From contig NZ_LT965929.1 of NCBI RefSeq assembly GCF_900239935.1, forward strand, positions 225,001 to 289,000: a stretch of DNA of 64,000 bases, written 5' to 3'. The notes under the pieces are model-generated. The model was given only the letters and a program-made list of their open reading frames with translations, was not told the DNA's origin and did not search any database. Origin of the DNA: Pseudoalteromonas carrageenovora IAM 12662 (lineage in GTDB: Bacteria; Pseudomonadota; Gammaproteobacteria; Enterobacterales; Alteromonadaceae). A program made the position numbers and the translations under genes. Positions 45,272 through 55,781 of this stretch are shown piece after piece. Each line of letters starts with the position of its first letter. The stretch's first letter is position 1.

Positions 45272-45981
45272 ATATTGGTTATCTTGGCAAAGTGCCTAGT
45301 TTAGGTGACTTTGTACAAGATAACGTATCGAAAGAGTTTTCAGAGCATTGGGAGCAATGGCTGCAAGCAGCCATTGCAGTGAGTAAAGAGCAACTAGGTG
45401 AGGTATGGCAAGATAATTACTTAACCGGACCAGTATGGCACTTTGCATTATCGCCAAATATTGTTGGTGACAAAGGGGTTATGGGCACGTTGTTTCCGAG
45501 TATGGATGCCGTGGGACGACACTACCCTTTTACAGTTGCAAGCACATTAGAGCAAGCACCGATTGATGTTTTAAACTCAGGAGTGTTCTCTTTAGAGTAT
45601 GAAGATACTGTATTAAAAGTTTTAGATAGTTCTGTCGATTTATTTTCATGGCGTAAAGAAGTTGCTAAATCTTTAAGTGCTATAGCTGGAGTTAAAAAGC
45701 AGGTTAGCTTTTCAAATTCTGCAGATAAAAATAAAAGTGCGGAAGCATTTGAGTTTTCAGGTGATGAGTTATCGGGTGAAGTTCTTCAAGATGCAATGCA
45801 TGCTCTTTTATTAAAAAAACATGGCGATTACAGTGTTTGGTGGACGCATGGCTCTTGCAATATAAAACCAATGGTACTTATAACCCCTAGTTTGCCTGCA
45901 GTAAATCAAGTTGCGGCAATGTTAGATGGAAGGTGGAAACACTGGGAATGGAATTTTACACAGGTAAAAAATAGTGATTAG
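45253..45981 (+). CDS. tagF: T6SS accessory protein TagF
   Basis: The protein has 242 residues. DUF2094 signature: GYLGKVPSLGDFVQ at the start, WHFALSPNIVG, and VGRHYPFTVAS. In other bacteria TagF represses T6SS assembly post-translationally, by binding Fha. It starts inside the end of tssM and overlaps the phosphatase gene by eight bases, so the three are translated together. Confidence 0.94.
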   Translation: MSDPIINIGYLGKVPSLGDFVQDNVSKEFSEHWEQWLQAAIAVSKEQLGEVWQDNYLTGPVWHFALSPNIVGDKGVMGTLFPSMDAVGRHYPFTVASTLEQAPIDVLNSGVFSLEYEDTVLKVLDSSVDLFSWRKEVAKSLSAIAGVKKQVSFSNSADKNKSAEAFEFSGDELSGEVLQDAMHALLLKKHGDYSVWWTHGSCNIKPMVLITPSLPAVNQVAAMLDGRWKHWEWNFTQVKNSD

Positions 45982-46771
45982 CAAGTTTAGTACAAGTTAT
46001 GCAATTACCCACCGTGGTGCTGTTAGACAGCTTAACGAGGATGCGCATGTAGAAATAAACAGCCATAACTTATGGGTTGTCGCAGATGGGATGGGTGGTC
46101 ACGAGGCTGGTGAAGTTGCCAGCCAACTTGTTGTAGATGTAATAAGAGCAAAAGTTGAAGAGCTTCCACTTGAAAAACTAGAAGTATCACACATAGTTGA
46201 AGCCATTGAAGATGCTAATAGGCAATTAAACGAATACAGTGCCCAATATCTAGGTAGTAAAACCGCGGGCAGTACAGTTACCGCATTATTTTTAAAAAAT
46301 AATAAGTACTATGTTTTGTGGGTTGGCGATAGCAGAGCTTACATGCTTCGAGATGGTCAACTTAAGCAAATATCAAGAGATCACAGCCAAGTAAATGATT
46401 TAATCGATGAAGGGATTATTTCAATAAAAGAAGCTAAAACGCATCCATTATCAAATGTAATCACAAGGGCTGTGGGTGTAACTGAAGAAGTAAAAGTAGA
46501 CGTTATTCAAAATGAAGTGAAAACAGGCGATATATTTTTACTTTGTTCAGATGGCCTCACTGGTGAGTTGTCTGATGAGGACATATGTTTGTCATTAGAG
46601 CCTAGTAGCATTATTGATTCTGGTATGGCGCTAATGCATTCATCTTTAGTTAGAGGTGCGCGAGATAATGTGACCTGTATTTTAATAAAATACGATAAAG
46701 GATACGTTGGTAATAATTCAGAAACATTCAATATTCAAGATGAAGCTACAATACCTCTTTTTTCAAAATAA
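45974..46771 (+). CDS. PP2C-type protein phosphatase of the T6SS (PppA-like)
   Basis: The protein has 265 residues. PP2C metal-binding motifs are all present: QLNEDAH, VVADGMGGHEAG, WVGDSRAYM, LLCSDGLTG and ARDNVTCI. It removes the phosphate placed by the kinase on Fha and so turns the system down. Start GTG 45974 overlaps tagF. Last gene of the first T6SS block; an AT-rich gap with no terminator found (46772-46991) precedes tssA. Confidence 0.94.
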   Translation: MISKFSTSYAITHRGAVRQLNEDAHVEINSHNLWVVADGMGGHEAGEVASQLVVDVIRAKVEELPLEKLEVSHIVEAIEDANRQLNEYSAQYLGSKTAGSTVTALFLKNNKYYVLWVGDSRAYMLRDGQLKQISRDHSQVNDLIDEGIISIKEAKTHPLSNVITRAVGVTEEVKVDVIQNEVKTGDIFLLCSDGLTGELSDEDICLSLEPSSIIDSGMALMHSSLVRGARDNVTCILIKYDKGYVGNNSETFNIQDEATIPLFSK

Positions 46772-46991
46772 CGATTTTAAAATATAAATAGTGCTTTTAT
46801 TTTTATATTAGAGTTTTTACTTTAATTACACCTATTAATTTATAAGTATATTAAATTTTAATTGTTTATATAAAGGCAATAATTAAGGTTTAAACTCAAT
46901 TGTAACTAGGCTTGTAATTTATTATAAAGAATGTAATATGAAATCCGCTCCGCTTTATTGGAGTTTTATGGATAATTATTAGGACGACGGA

Positions 46992-48107
46992 ATGTTTTTA
47001 TTTGAAGAGTATATTTCCCCTATTTCAGACACCGAAGTTGCAGGTATTGATCCTCGCTCAGATGTGTCTCCTACGTCGACTTATTACGCCTTAAAAGATT
47101 TAAGAAACCAGCTTCGTGCAGCAGAAAGAAATGCGTTAGTTGATGAAGAAGGTATTTCCTCACTAGCAAGAGATTGGCTTCCTTTATTAGAGCAATGTAG
47201 CAAAGCAATAAAAACACAAAGCAAAGATATTGAATATTTAGCTTGGTTTATCGAAGCCCTTTGTCGAATTCATAGTTTTAAAGGTTTGGCTTTTGGTTTT
47301 AAAGTTGCTCATAACTTGCTCGATAATTATTTTGACGAACTCTATCCGTCTCTCGATGACGATGATGAAGTGTCAGATAAAGTATCTGCCTTGGTTGGCC
47401 TTAATGGTTCTGCAGGGGAAGGTACATTAATAATCCCAATTAAAAGTATCTATCTGACCGACAGTGCCAGTATGGAGTCATATTCTTTTTGGGAGTATCA
47501 GCAGGGCTATGATATTTCTCGTTTAACGGATGAGAAAAGAGAAAAAAAGCTTAATCTAGGTGCTGTTGATTATGAGCTTATTGAAAGAAGCGCTGCAGAA
47601 ACTAGTACTGAATTTTTTGTTACTTTAAAACAAGACATTGAAAACGCGATTGAGCAATTTGCCTTATTAAGCGAAGTAATGGATAGAGTAACGGGTCAGC
47701 CCCAGCCAACTTCAAATATAAAACAAGCATTAGAAGTAAGCCTTGCTGCTGTTGAGCATGTTGCAGCAGATAAGCTTGAAGCTGCTGAAAAAGCAAAAGC
47801 GGCACTAAATGAAGTGCAAGAAGTGGTTCAAAGTGAGGACGACGAAGGTCAAGGTGTTGCATTACAAGCTGTGAAAGTTAATAACGAAATTAACTCAAGA
47901 GAAAGCGCGATTAATAAACTCAAAGAAATCGCTACTTTTTTTAGAAAGACAGAGCCGCACTCACCTATGTCGTACACCATAGAACAAGTAATTCGATGGA
48001 GCGAATTGTCGCTGCCTGAATTATTAAATGAATTAATTACAGATAGTGATGCTAGGACGGGGTACTTTAAGTTGTCTGGCATTAAAATCAGCGAAACTGA
48101 AATATAA
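46992..48107 (+). CDS. tssA: T6SS sheath-assembly protein TssA
   Basis: The protein has 371 residues. ImpA-type N-terminal domain (about 5-130): EVAGIDPRSDVSPTSTYYALKD in parts, then RDWLPLLEQCSKAI and GLAFGFKVAHNLL with LYPSLDDDDE. The C-terminal part includes EPHSPMSYTIEQVIRW. The family primes sheath and tube growth at the baseplate. ATG preceded by GGACGACGGA. A 220-base AT-rich gap upstream may hold a separate promoter. Confidence 0.93.
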   Translation: MFLFEEYISPISDTEVAGIDPRSDVSPTSTYYALKDLRNQLRAAERNALVDEEGISSLARDWLPLLEQCSKAIKTQSKDIEYLAWFIEALCRIHSFKGLAFGFKVAHNLLDNYFDELYPSLDDDDEVSDKVSALVGLNGSAGEGTLIIPIKSIYLTDSASMESYSFWEYQQGYDISRLTDEKREKKLNLGAVDYELIERSAAETSTEFFVTLKQDIENAIEQFALLSEVMDRVTGQPQPTSNIKQALEVSLAAVEHVAADKLEAAEKAKAALNEVQEVVQSEDDEGQGVALQAVKVNNEINSRESAINKLKEIATFFRKTEPHSPMSYTIEQVIRWSELSLPELLNELITDSDARTGYFKLSGIKISETEI

Positions 48108-48123
48108 GTAAAAGGAGTTCTCT

Positions 48124-48627
48124 ATGAGTATCCATGATAAATTAAAACGAGTTCGTAAGCCTCGCGTACACATCACTTATGATGTGGAAACTGAAGGCAC
48201 TGCAGTAAAAAAAGAATTACCATTTGTTGTTGGTGTTATGGGCGACTTCTCTGGTGATAATACTGAAGCATTAAAACCACTTAAAGACAGACGATTTGTG
48301 CAAATAGATCGTGAAAACTTTAACGATGTTTTAAAGCGTATGAGCCCTTCATTAAAATTATTAGTTGATAATACGCTCAATGATGATGGTTCTGAATTTG
48401 AAGTAAAACTTAACTTTAAATCGATTGACGATTTTGAGCCAGCAGCTGTTGTGAACCAAGTTGAGCCATTACGTAAATTAATGGAAACACGCAACAAGTT
48501 ACGCGATTTGATGACTAAGATTGACCGTTCAGAAGAATTAGAAAATGTACTTGAAGAAGTGCTAAGCAACACCTCAAGCTTAGATACGATCGCAAAAGAA
48601 CTTAAAATTGAGGAGACTGAAAAATGA
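48124..48627 (+). CDS. tssB: T6SS sheath small subunit TssB (VipA)
   Basis: The protein has 167 residues. Signature [40 protein letters not shown]. Forms the contractile sheath with TssC; overlaps tssC by four bases (ATGA). AAAAGGAG ribosome site. Confidence 0.97.
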   Translation: MSIHDKLKRVRKPRVHITYDVETEGTAVKKELPFVVGVMGDFSGDNTEALKPLKDRRFVQIDRENFNDVLKRMSPSLKLLVDNTLNDDGSEFEVKLNFKSIDDFEPAAVVNQVEPLRKLMETRNKLRDLMTKIDRSEELENVLEEVLSNTSSLDTIAKELKIEETEK

Positions 48628-50114
48628 GTACAGAGCAACTAAGTACTGAATTAGAGTCTACCTCAGAAGCGACGTCTTCACTTTTAGAACAAGCAATCGG
48701 CGCTACTAAGCAAACTGATGCAAGCCGTGCAGAAGAGCTACTTAAAACACTGACAGAAGAAGCCTTAAAAGGGACTGTTCAGTGGAACAAAAACATGACA
48801 GTGACGTTTAATGAAGCAATTCAATTAATCGATCAAAAAATCTCAAAACAGCTAAGTGTAGTAATGCACAGCGAAGAGTTTCAAAAGTTAGAAGGCTCTT
48901 GGCGTGGATTGCACCATTTAGTAATGAACTCTGAGACAAGCTCTACACTTAAAATCCGTATGCTAAATATGAAGAAAAAAGAACTTCATAAAGATTTAAG
49001 TAAAGCTGTTGAGTTTGACCAAAGCCAAACATTCAAGAAAATTTATGAGTCTGAGTTTGGTACTCCAGGTGGCGAACCTTACGGTACTATCGTAGGTGAC
49101 TTTGAGTTTACTAACCATCCTGAAGATGTTGAAACATTAAGCCTAATGTCTAATGTAGCAGCCGCTGGTTTCTGTCCGTTTATTGCCGCTTCATCGCCAT
49201 CATTATTTGGCTTTGATAACTGGGAAGAGCTAACTAAGCCTCGCGATTTAGAAAAAGTATTCGAATCTTTAGAATACACTAAGTGGCGCTCATTTAGAGA
49301 CAGTGATGATTCACGTTTTGTATCATTAACTATGCCTCGTTTCTTATCTCGCCTACCTTATGGCGCTGCTTCTAAACCTGTTGAAGAATTCAACTATGAA
49401 GAGTTTGAAGTTGAACCAAAAGATGGTCGCTCTGTAAGTACTGATAACAGTGATTACTGTTGGAGTAATGCAGCTTATGCAATGGCAACTAATATGACCA
49501 AAGCATTTGCTCAATACGGTTTCTGTACTGCAATACGTGGTGCTGAAGGTGGCGGTAAAGTAGAAGGTCTTCCTACGCATATTTTCACTAGCGATGATGG
49601 CGATCCAGATCTTAAATGTCCGACTGAAATTGGCATTACAGACCGTCGCGAAGCGGAATTAAGTAAGTTAGGTTTCTTACCTCTTTGTCATTACAAAAAT
49701 ACAGATTATGCCGTATTTTTTGGTGGCCAAAGCTGTCAAAAACCACAAATTTATTCTACTCCAGATGCAACGGCTAATGCGGCTATATCTGCACGTCTAC
49801 CTTACCTTATGGCAACGTCTCGTTTTGCTCATTACTTAAAAGTAATGGCGCGTGATAAAATTGGTAGCTTTATGGAAGCTGAAGACGTTGAGTCTTGGTT
49901 AAACCGTTGGATCTTATCGTACGTAAATGCGACTGAGGGTGGTGGTCAAGATATCAGAGCACGTTATCCTCTAGCTGATGCAAAAGTATCGGTTAAGGAG
50001 ATTCCAGGTCAACCAGGTGCATACAATGCAGTTGCATGGTTACGACCTTGGCTACAAATGGAAGAGCTTACTTCTTCTTTACGCCTTGTAGCTAAAATTC
50101 CAGAGATCGGTTAA
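48624..50114 (+). CDS. tssC: T6SS sheath large subunit TssC (VipB)
   Basis: The protein has 496 residues. Motifs: [67 protein letters not shown], and [20 protein letters not shown] at the end. Complete and normal length. A TssC-like paralogue follows. Confidence 0.97.
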   Translation: MSTEQLSTELESTSEATSSLLEQAIGATKQTDASRAEELLKTLTEEALKGTVQWNKNMTVTFNEAIQLIDQKISKQLSVVMHSEEFQKLEGSWRGLHHLVMNSETSSTLKIRMLNMKKKELHKDLSKAVEFDQSQTFKKIYESEFGTPGGEPYGTIVGDFEFTNHPEDVETLSLMSNVAAAGFCPFIAASSPSLFGFDNWEELTKPRDLEKVFESLEYTKWRSFRDSDDSRFVSLTMPRFLSRLPYGAASKPVEEFNYEEFEVEPKDGRSVSTDNSDYCWSNAAYAMATNMTKAFAQYGFCTAIRGAEGGGKVEGLPTHIFTSDDGDPDLKCPTEIGITDRREAELSKLGFLPLCHYKNTDYAVFFGGQSCQKPQIYSTPDATANAAISARLPYLMATSRFAHYLKVMARDKIGSFMEAEDVESWLNRWILSYVNATEGGGQDIRARYPLADAKVSVKEIPGQPGAYNAVAWLRPWLQMEELTSSLRLVAKIPEIG

Positions 50115-50150
50115 TAAACTGATCTTTAGCGTTAAGGATAATGCAGTAGA

Positions 50151-51677
50151 ATGAATCACGAAGAGTTTTCATTTATAAATCAAGACTTCGCTTTTGTACA
50201 AAAAGCACAGTCTAGAATAAGTGATAATGAGGCTTTACTCGATAGGTTTTTAAACGAAAAAAACCTAGATAAAGCCTTGTTATTATGGCTTGAAGGCTCT
50301 TCAGACTCACCTATCTCATGGACTAAAGAATCACTGGGTCCTTATTTACAGCGCGTAATTGTTGAGCTCGATCAGCTCATTTCAGAACAATTAAACCTGA
50401 TAATTCATAATGATAGATTTCAAAAGTTAGAAGCCAGTTGGCGTAATCTTTGGTGGCTAATACTTCAAAGCGAACAATACGACAAAGAAAATAAAGTAAA
50501 AATAAAAGTATTGAACTGCGATTGGGCAACACTTTCTAAAGATGTAAACAAAGCCATTGATTTTGACCAAAGTTTATTTTTTCAGCTGCTTTATCAAAGT
50601 GAATTTGATAGCGCAGGTGGAGAGCCATTTGGTGTTGTTATAGGTGATTACGAAATTAGTAACATGTGCTCAGCGGGCACAATTTATAATGACATAGACA
50701 CAATAAAAGAAATATCTAGAACCGCTGCAGCGGCTTTTTCCCCATTTATTTGCTCCGCTTCTCCTAACTTATTTGGTGCAGATAACTTTTCTGATTTAGG
50801 CTATTACGCCGATTTGTTTAATCAGTTTGAACAGCCTGAATACGCTAAATGGCAAAGCTTTAGAGCGATGGAAGAATCTCGCTTTATTGGGCTTACGCTT
50901 CCTCATGTATTAGTTAGACCGCCATATAGCAATGATGGTAAACGCCATCAAGATTTTTACTTTAAAGAACAAATTAAAGACCCTGAAAGCGATATGCTTT
51001 GGGGCAATGCAGCGTATCAATTCGTATCTACCATAATAAGAGCATATTGCGACAGTGGCTGGTTTGGACATATTCGCGGTATTGAGCCTGGTAAAATTTC
51101 AAAGGGATTGGTAACTGGGCTGGCTAGAGATAGTTTTGCAAACGACACTTATCAAAAAGAAGCAAAGCCACCTCTAAACTTGTTAGTAACAAGCAAATTT
51201 GAAAAGCAATTTTCTGAGCTTGGCTTTATCCCAACATCGTCAGTAACCAATACAGAACACATTGTTTTTTATAGTAATGCGTCGGTTCAAAAAACTAAAA
51301 ACTATGAATCAAGCGCTGCTAATATAAATGCGCGCTTATCTTCAATGCTGCAATATATTTTATGTGTATCTCGCTTTGCTCACTATTTAAAGTTATTAGC
51401 TCGCGACCGTGTTGGGTCTTACAACACAGCACAAGCTTGTGAGCGAGACTTACAAGCATGGATAAATAATTATACCACTGCTTCAGATTCTGCCTCAGAG
51501 CATATAAGAAGTAAGTACCCTTTAAGTAATGCCAGAATAAAAGTCAGTGAAAATAAAGCTAATCCAGGGCATTACTTTTCTGTTTTACAATTACAGCCAC
51601 ATTTTCAATTAGATCAGATGATCTCCAGTATTAAATTAATTACTGAGCTCAGTCCTCATCATAAAATAAAGGAATAG
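50151..51677 (+). CDS. Second TssC-family protein (ImpD-like)
   Basis: The protein has 508 residues. It follows TssC along most of its length: [72 protein letters not shown] and LQPHFQLDQMISSIKLI. It differs strongly in the N-terminus and in the middle. Some T6SS loci (the imp type of Rhizobium) also have two such genes. It may form a specialised end of the sheath or a baseplate part, which is inference. 36 bases after tssC; two bases before tagJ. Confidence 0.9.
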   Translation: MNHEEFSFINQDFAFVQKAQSRISDNEALLDRFLNEKNLDKALLLWLEGSSDSPISWTKESLGPYLQRVIVELDQLISEQLNLIIHNDRFQKLEASWRNLWWLILQSEQYDKENKVKIKVLNCDWATLSKDVNKAIDFDQSLFFQLLYQSEFDSAGGEPFGVVIGDYEISNMCSAGTIYNDIDTIKEISRTAAAAFSPFICSASPNLFGADNFSDLGYYADLFNQFEQPEYAKWQSFRAMEESRFIGLTLPHVLVRPPYSNDGKRHQDFYFKEQIKDPESDMLWGNAAYQFVSTIIRAYCDSGWFGHIRGIEPGKISKGLVTGLARDSFANDTYQKEAKPPLNLLVTSKFEKQFSELGFIPTSSVTNTEHIVFYSNASVQKTKNYESSAANINARLSSMLQYILCVSRFAHYLKLLARDRVGSYNTAQACERDLQAWINNYTTASDSASEHIRSKYPLSNARIKVSENKANPGHYFSVLQLQPHFQLDQMISSIKLITELSPHHKIKE

Positions 51678-51679
51678 TC

Positions 51680-52447
51680 ATGAAAAAAATACATAGCTTA
51701 ATTCGCGAGGGGAAACTTACTGATGCATTATCTTGTTGTGCTACAGAGCTTCAAGATGAGCCACTAAATTTTGATATCAGAAGCATTTACGCCGAACTAC
51801 TTTGCATCAATGGTGAGCTTGAAAAAGCTGATAAACAACTAGATTTTATGGTACAAAAAAATCCAGAGTTTGCAGTAGGTGCAGTAAATTTAAGACACCT
51901 AATTCGTGCTCAGCAATCTCGTGTAGATTTTTATCAAGGTAAAGGCATTCCTAAGTTATTTCATGATGCAAACGAATTAGACACACTATTTTTGAAAATG
52001 CATGTGGCTCTGTTAGAAGGTTCAACCGACGAAGCAGCTCAGTTAGCTCAGGAAATGGAATCTATAAGAGTTAGCACAGACGAGTCATCAGCAAGAGATC
52101 TCGATGATTGCTTAAACCCATACCTAGAAGTTCTAGGGACTAATGGTGAATTTTATTTAGCTAACTTTAACGAAATTGAATCGTTAAAAATGGAGCCAGT
52201 AGAGTCTTTATTAGAAAGCATTTGGTTACGTGTTGAAATTACGATCAAAGATGGCCCATCAGGTACAGCTCATTTGCCACTTGTTTATATTAACTCTGAA
52301 TCTGAGCTTGAAAAGCTAGGTCAAGTATCTGACTGGGTAGAGCTAAAAGATGAATTTATTATAGGCAAGGGAATGAAAATGCTGTTTGTTGATGATGAGG
52401 CGATCACCATTCCAAATTTAAAAATCAACTCACTTGAAACAGCTTAA
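51680..52447 (+). CDS. tagJ: T6SS accessory protein TagJ (ImpE)
   Basis: The protein has 255 residues. N-terminal tetratricopeptide-like helices (IREGKLTDALSCCATELQDEP) followed by the ImpE domain (about 110-250, with FDIRS early and WVELKDEFIIGKGMKMLFVD late). TagJ binds TssB and helps ClpV recycle the sheath. Position between the tssC genes and tssE is common. Confidence 0.92.
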   Translation: MKKIHSLIREGKLTDALSCCATELQDEPLNFDIRSIYAELLCINGELEKADKQLDFMVQKNPEFAVGAVNLRHLIRAQQSRVDFYQGKGIPKLFHDANELDTLFLKMHVALLEGSTDEAAQLAQEMESIRVSTDESSARDLDDCLNPYLEVLGTNGEFYLANFNEIESLKMEPVESLLESIWLRVEITIKDGPSGTAHLPLVYINSESELEKLGQVSDWVELKDEFIIGKGMKMLFVDDEAITIPNLKINSLETA

Positions 52448-52464
52448 TTTAAGTTTTAGCAACC

Positions 52465-52950
52465 ATGATAGAGCATAAGCAACAGCTTCAAGCATCCATT
52501 ATAGATAAGCTCATTGATGATGAGCCAGATTTTCAGGATGCGCCATCACGTACCGAAGGGATCACTATTAGTGAGCTTAGAAAAAACGTGCGCAGAGATA
52601 TTGAAGCTTTGTTAAATGCCCGAATTCAGTGGCATACGTGGCCAACTCAATATACTGAGCTGGCTACTTCGTGTTTATCTTATGGTTTACCTGACTTTTC
52701 GAGTATGTCTGTAAGCTCTCATGAAGGTCGCGCATTACTGTGTGAAACCGTCAGAAAAACAATTTTAAAATTTGAGCCACGGTTTCTTGAAGTGGAAGTG
52801 TTCACTGACGAAGAAGTACCTTTAAATAGAGTATTAAATTTAAGAATAAATGCACTTTTATACGCCGATCCTGAGCCAGAATTTATTAGTTTTGATTCAG
52901 AAGTTGAGCCCGTTAACTTGGGTATGAAGATTATTGAGGCATCATTATGA
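52465..52950 (+). CDS. tssE: T6SS baseplate protein TssE (gp25-like)
   Basis: The protein has 161 residues. gp25-like domain: LRKNVRRDIEALLNAR, YGLPDFSSMS, and LRINALLYADPEPE. Baseplate wedge part. Overlaps tssF by four bases. Confidence 0.95.
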   Translation: MIEHKQQLQASIIDKLIDDEPDFQDAPSRTEGITISELRKNVRRDIEALLNARIQWHTWPTQYTELATSCLSYGLPDFSSMSVSSHEGRALLCETVRKTILKFEPRFLEVEVFTDEEVPLNRVLNLRINALLYADPEPEFISFDSEVEPVNLGMKIIEASL

Positions 52951-54773
52951 ACGATGAGTTATTAAAGTATTACAATCGTGAATTAGCATTTGTGCGTCAT
53001 TTAGGTAAAGACTTTGCTGAAAAATACCCAAAAGTTGCAGGGCGTTTAAAGTTAAGTGAAGATCATATTGAAGACCCTCATGTATCAAGACTAATTGAGT
53101 CTTTTGCATTTTTAACCGCCAATATAAGACAAAAGCTCGATGATAGCTTCCCGGAGTTAACAGATGCTTTGCTCGGGCAAATGTTGCCAGATTACCAAGC
53201 ACCAATTCCGTCAATGTCGGTTGTTAAACTTGAAGCCGAAAACTTATCAACGGCGGGCGTAGTAATCCCCAAAGCCAGCGAAGTAGAAACAAACGTTGAC
53301 TCAATGAAGCAGTGTAAATTTCAAACATGTTATGAAACTTACCTTTGGCCCGTTGAAATTACAAATGTGCAATTTGATAATAGCCCATTTGTAGCGCCTA
53401 AGCCCCGCTGGCACGAAAAAGCAAAATCTATTTTTAAAATAGAATTAACGGGTGAGTATAAAGGGGTTTCGCTTGCAGAAACAGGCCTTGAAAAACTTCG
53501 TATTTTTATAAATGGTCAGTGGCATCATACGCTTAAAGTGTACGAGTTACTGTTTAAGCATAGTATCGGTATTGCTATAGATAATGGCGATGAAGGTATT
53601 AGGTACCTGTCAAAAAACCAATTAAAAGCCGTAGGTTTTGATTCTAACGAAGCCGTAGTCCCTTATTCGCAGCGCTCATCTGCCGGATACCGTTTGCTTG
53701 TTGAGAATTTTACTTTTCCTGAGAAGTTTAGGTTTTTTGAGCTTGAAGGCATTCTCTCATCACTGCCTAAGCAATCGAATAAATGTAGTATTTACATTTA
53801 CCTAGATACTGAATCTGCTGAGCTTGAAAAGCAAGTAGATAAAGATATGTTCTTATTAGGCTGTACCCCAATAATAAACTTATTTGAACAAGAGCTTGAG
53901 CCAATAAGACCTGAGATCAGTGAATATGAATACCAATTAACACCGCGTTATATGGATTCGGAGATATCAGAAGTAATTGGTATTTCTGAAGTTATTGCAT
54001 TTGATCATAAAGGCAACAAGCAAATTGTTTCGCCTTTTTATGGTCAAACACATCCTAAATATCATGGGCATGATGATTTGTTTTGGCATATTCGTCGAGA
54101 AACCGCTTCGTGGGCTGGCGGTTATGTAGAGTCAGGAACCGAAACATTTTTATCGTTAGTTGATGCTACTTTTGAAAATAGTGCGATGGAGTATGGTGAC
54201 GGAAACTCTGTACTTACTGTGCGCGCAAATTGTAGTAATCGTAACCTACCAGCAAGTATGCCCTTTGGTGATGACGAACTTGGTTTATTAATGCCTGAGC
54301 GCGGCGATGTAATAAAAAAAATTAGATGTTTAACGCCATTTACTCATGCAGTAAGACCAATATTAGCTGATGCAACACGGTGGCAGTTAGTTAATCATTT
54401 AACGCTTGATACGTTTAGTGGTGAAGATGCATGCAATAAGCTTAAAGAAGTTTTACGTTTATACGATTTTAGAGCATCGCCACAAACTAAGGGCATGATA
54501 GATAACATTTATAGAGTGATAATCGAGCCCTCAACAGCACGTGTTATTCAAAAAGGCAAAGTAAGCTTTGCAACAGGCAGTGAAATAGAAATTACATTTG
54601 CTAACGATGACTTTTCTGGCAGCGGCATGTTTTTCTTTGCATCAATACTTGATCACTTTTTTGCTCAATTTGCAGCAATAAATAGTTACACGCGTTTAAG
54701 TTTAAGGCTTAAAGAGCAAGAACAAATATATTATCAATGGCCTGCAAGAGTGGGTGACAGTCCATTATTATGA
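52947..54773 (+). CDS. tssF: T6SS baseplate protein TssF
   Basis: The protein has 608 residues. Starts with LLKYYNRELAFVRHLGKDFA and KYPKVAGRL, then FAFLTANIRQKLDDSFPE; ends with RLSLRLKEQEQIYYQWPAR. Complete. Overlaps tssE and tssG by ATGA at both ends. Confidence 0.96.
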   Translation: MNDELLKYYNRELAFVRHLGKDFAEKYPKVAGRLKLSEDHIEDPHVSRLIESFAFLTANIRQKLDDSFPELTDALLGQMLPDYQAPIPSMSVVKLEAENLSTAGVVIPKASEVETNVDSMKQCKFQTCYETYLWPVEITNVQFDNSPFVAPKPRWHEKAKSIFKIELTGEYKGVSLAETGLEKLRIFINGQWHHTLKVYELLFKHSIGIAIDNGDEGIRYLSKNQLKAVGFDSNEAVVPYSQRSSAGYRLLVENFTFPEKFRFFELEGILSSLPKQSNKCSIYIYLDTESAELEKQVDKDMFLLGCTPIINLFEQELEPIRPEISEYEYQLTPRYMDSEISEVIGISEVIAFDHKGNKQIVSPFYGQTHPKYHGHDDLFWHIRRETASWAGGYVESGTETFLSLVDATFENSAMEYGDGNSVLTVRANCSNRNLPASMPFGDDELGLLMPERGDVIKKIRCLTPFTHAVRPILADATRWQLVNHLTLDTFSGEDACNKLKEVLRLYDFRASPQTKGMIDNIYRVIIEPSTARVIQKGKVSFATGSEIEITFANDDFSGSGMFFFASILDHFFAQFAAINSYTRLSLRLKEQEQIYYQWPARVGDSPLL

Positions 54774-55759
54774 TTAAGCAAATAATCTCACAAGCTTCTC
54801 AAATTGACTTTTATAAAGCTGTTTTCATAATTGAAAATCAGCTCAAAAAGCATGGCTTAGATTATCGACACGTCGGTTACGACAGTAGTCCAAAGCAAGA
54901 GTTGATTAAATTTACTGCTACCCAAAAGTTTGGCTATCCAGGTAATGCAATTACTAAACTAGAAGAAACAGGTTTTGAAGACGGTATGCATAAAGTAAAT
55001 ATGCAGGTTTCTTTTATGGGATTAACGGGTTGTTCAGGCGCTTTACCCCAGTTTTATAGTGAACTTGTGATGCAGCGTTTACGCTATAAAGATACAACGA
55101 TGCGTGACTTTTACGACATGTTTAACCATCGCTTGATCTCACTGTATTACCGCGCTTGGAAAAAATATAAGCCTTCGCTTAATCACGTTAATAATGAAAA
55201 AAACAAAGACCCATACACACAAATACTCGGTTTATTAAGTGGTGGCTATAACGAGCACCAACTGCATTTTTCGGGTTTATACAGCCGTAAAATTAGAAAT
55301 GCCTTTGATTTAAAAAACGTACTTTCGTCATACTTAGGTTGTGATGTATCAATTAAACAAATGGTTGGCCAATGGCACGAGCTAAAAGCGCAAGAACAAA
55401 CCCGTTTAGCCAGCCAAGCATTATATGAAGGCCAGCATGCCCGATTAGGTGTTGATACCATGATTGGAAATAAAGTATGGGATGTCTCTTCTAATATCGA
55501 AATCCACATAAAATCAGATGATCCAGATAAAGCAAAACAACTTTTGCCCAAAGGTCCGCTTTTCGAAATCGCGAATAAAATAACAAAAGACTATGTTGGC
55601 AATGCCATTAACTTTCGCTTAGTCATTGAGTCAAATTTTCAAAATTTAGGCGCCGCTAAACTTTCAAAAAATGAGTGTCAGTTAGGTGCCAATAGCTTCT
55701 TATCTGTACAAGATAAAAAATTAAAATCTAACCCTACTAAGTTATCGTTTAAGGGATAA
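54770..55759 (+). CDS. tssG: T6SS baseplate protein TssG
   Basis: The protein has 329 residues. Signature VSFMGLTGCSGALPQFYSEL, RDFYDMFNHRLISLYYRAW and LGVDTMIGNKVWD. Pairs with TssF in the wedge. Followed 22 bases later by tssH. Confidence 0.95.
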   Translation: MIKQIISQASQIDFYKAVFIIENQLKKHGLDYRHVGYDSSPKQELIKFTATQKFGYPGNAITKLEETGFEDGMHKVNMQVSFMGLTGCSGALPQFYSELVMQRLRYKDTTMRDFYDMFNHRLISLYYRAWKKYKPSLNHVNNEKNKDPYTQILGLLSGGYNEHQLHFSGLYSRKIRNAFDLKNVLSSYLGCDVSIKQMVGQWHELKAQEQTRLASQALYEGQHARLGVDTMIGNKVWDVSSNIEIHIKSDDPDKAKQLLPKGPLFEIANKITKDYVGNAINFRLVIESNFQNLGAAKLSKNECQLGANSFLSVQDKKLKSNPTKLSFKG

Positions 55760-55781
55760 TTAAAATTAAAAGGAACAAAGT

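Noticed and set aside
48177..48638. 153-codon minus-strand frame
   Set aside because: Antisense shadow of tssB; serine-rich translation typical of reversed coding DNA.
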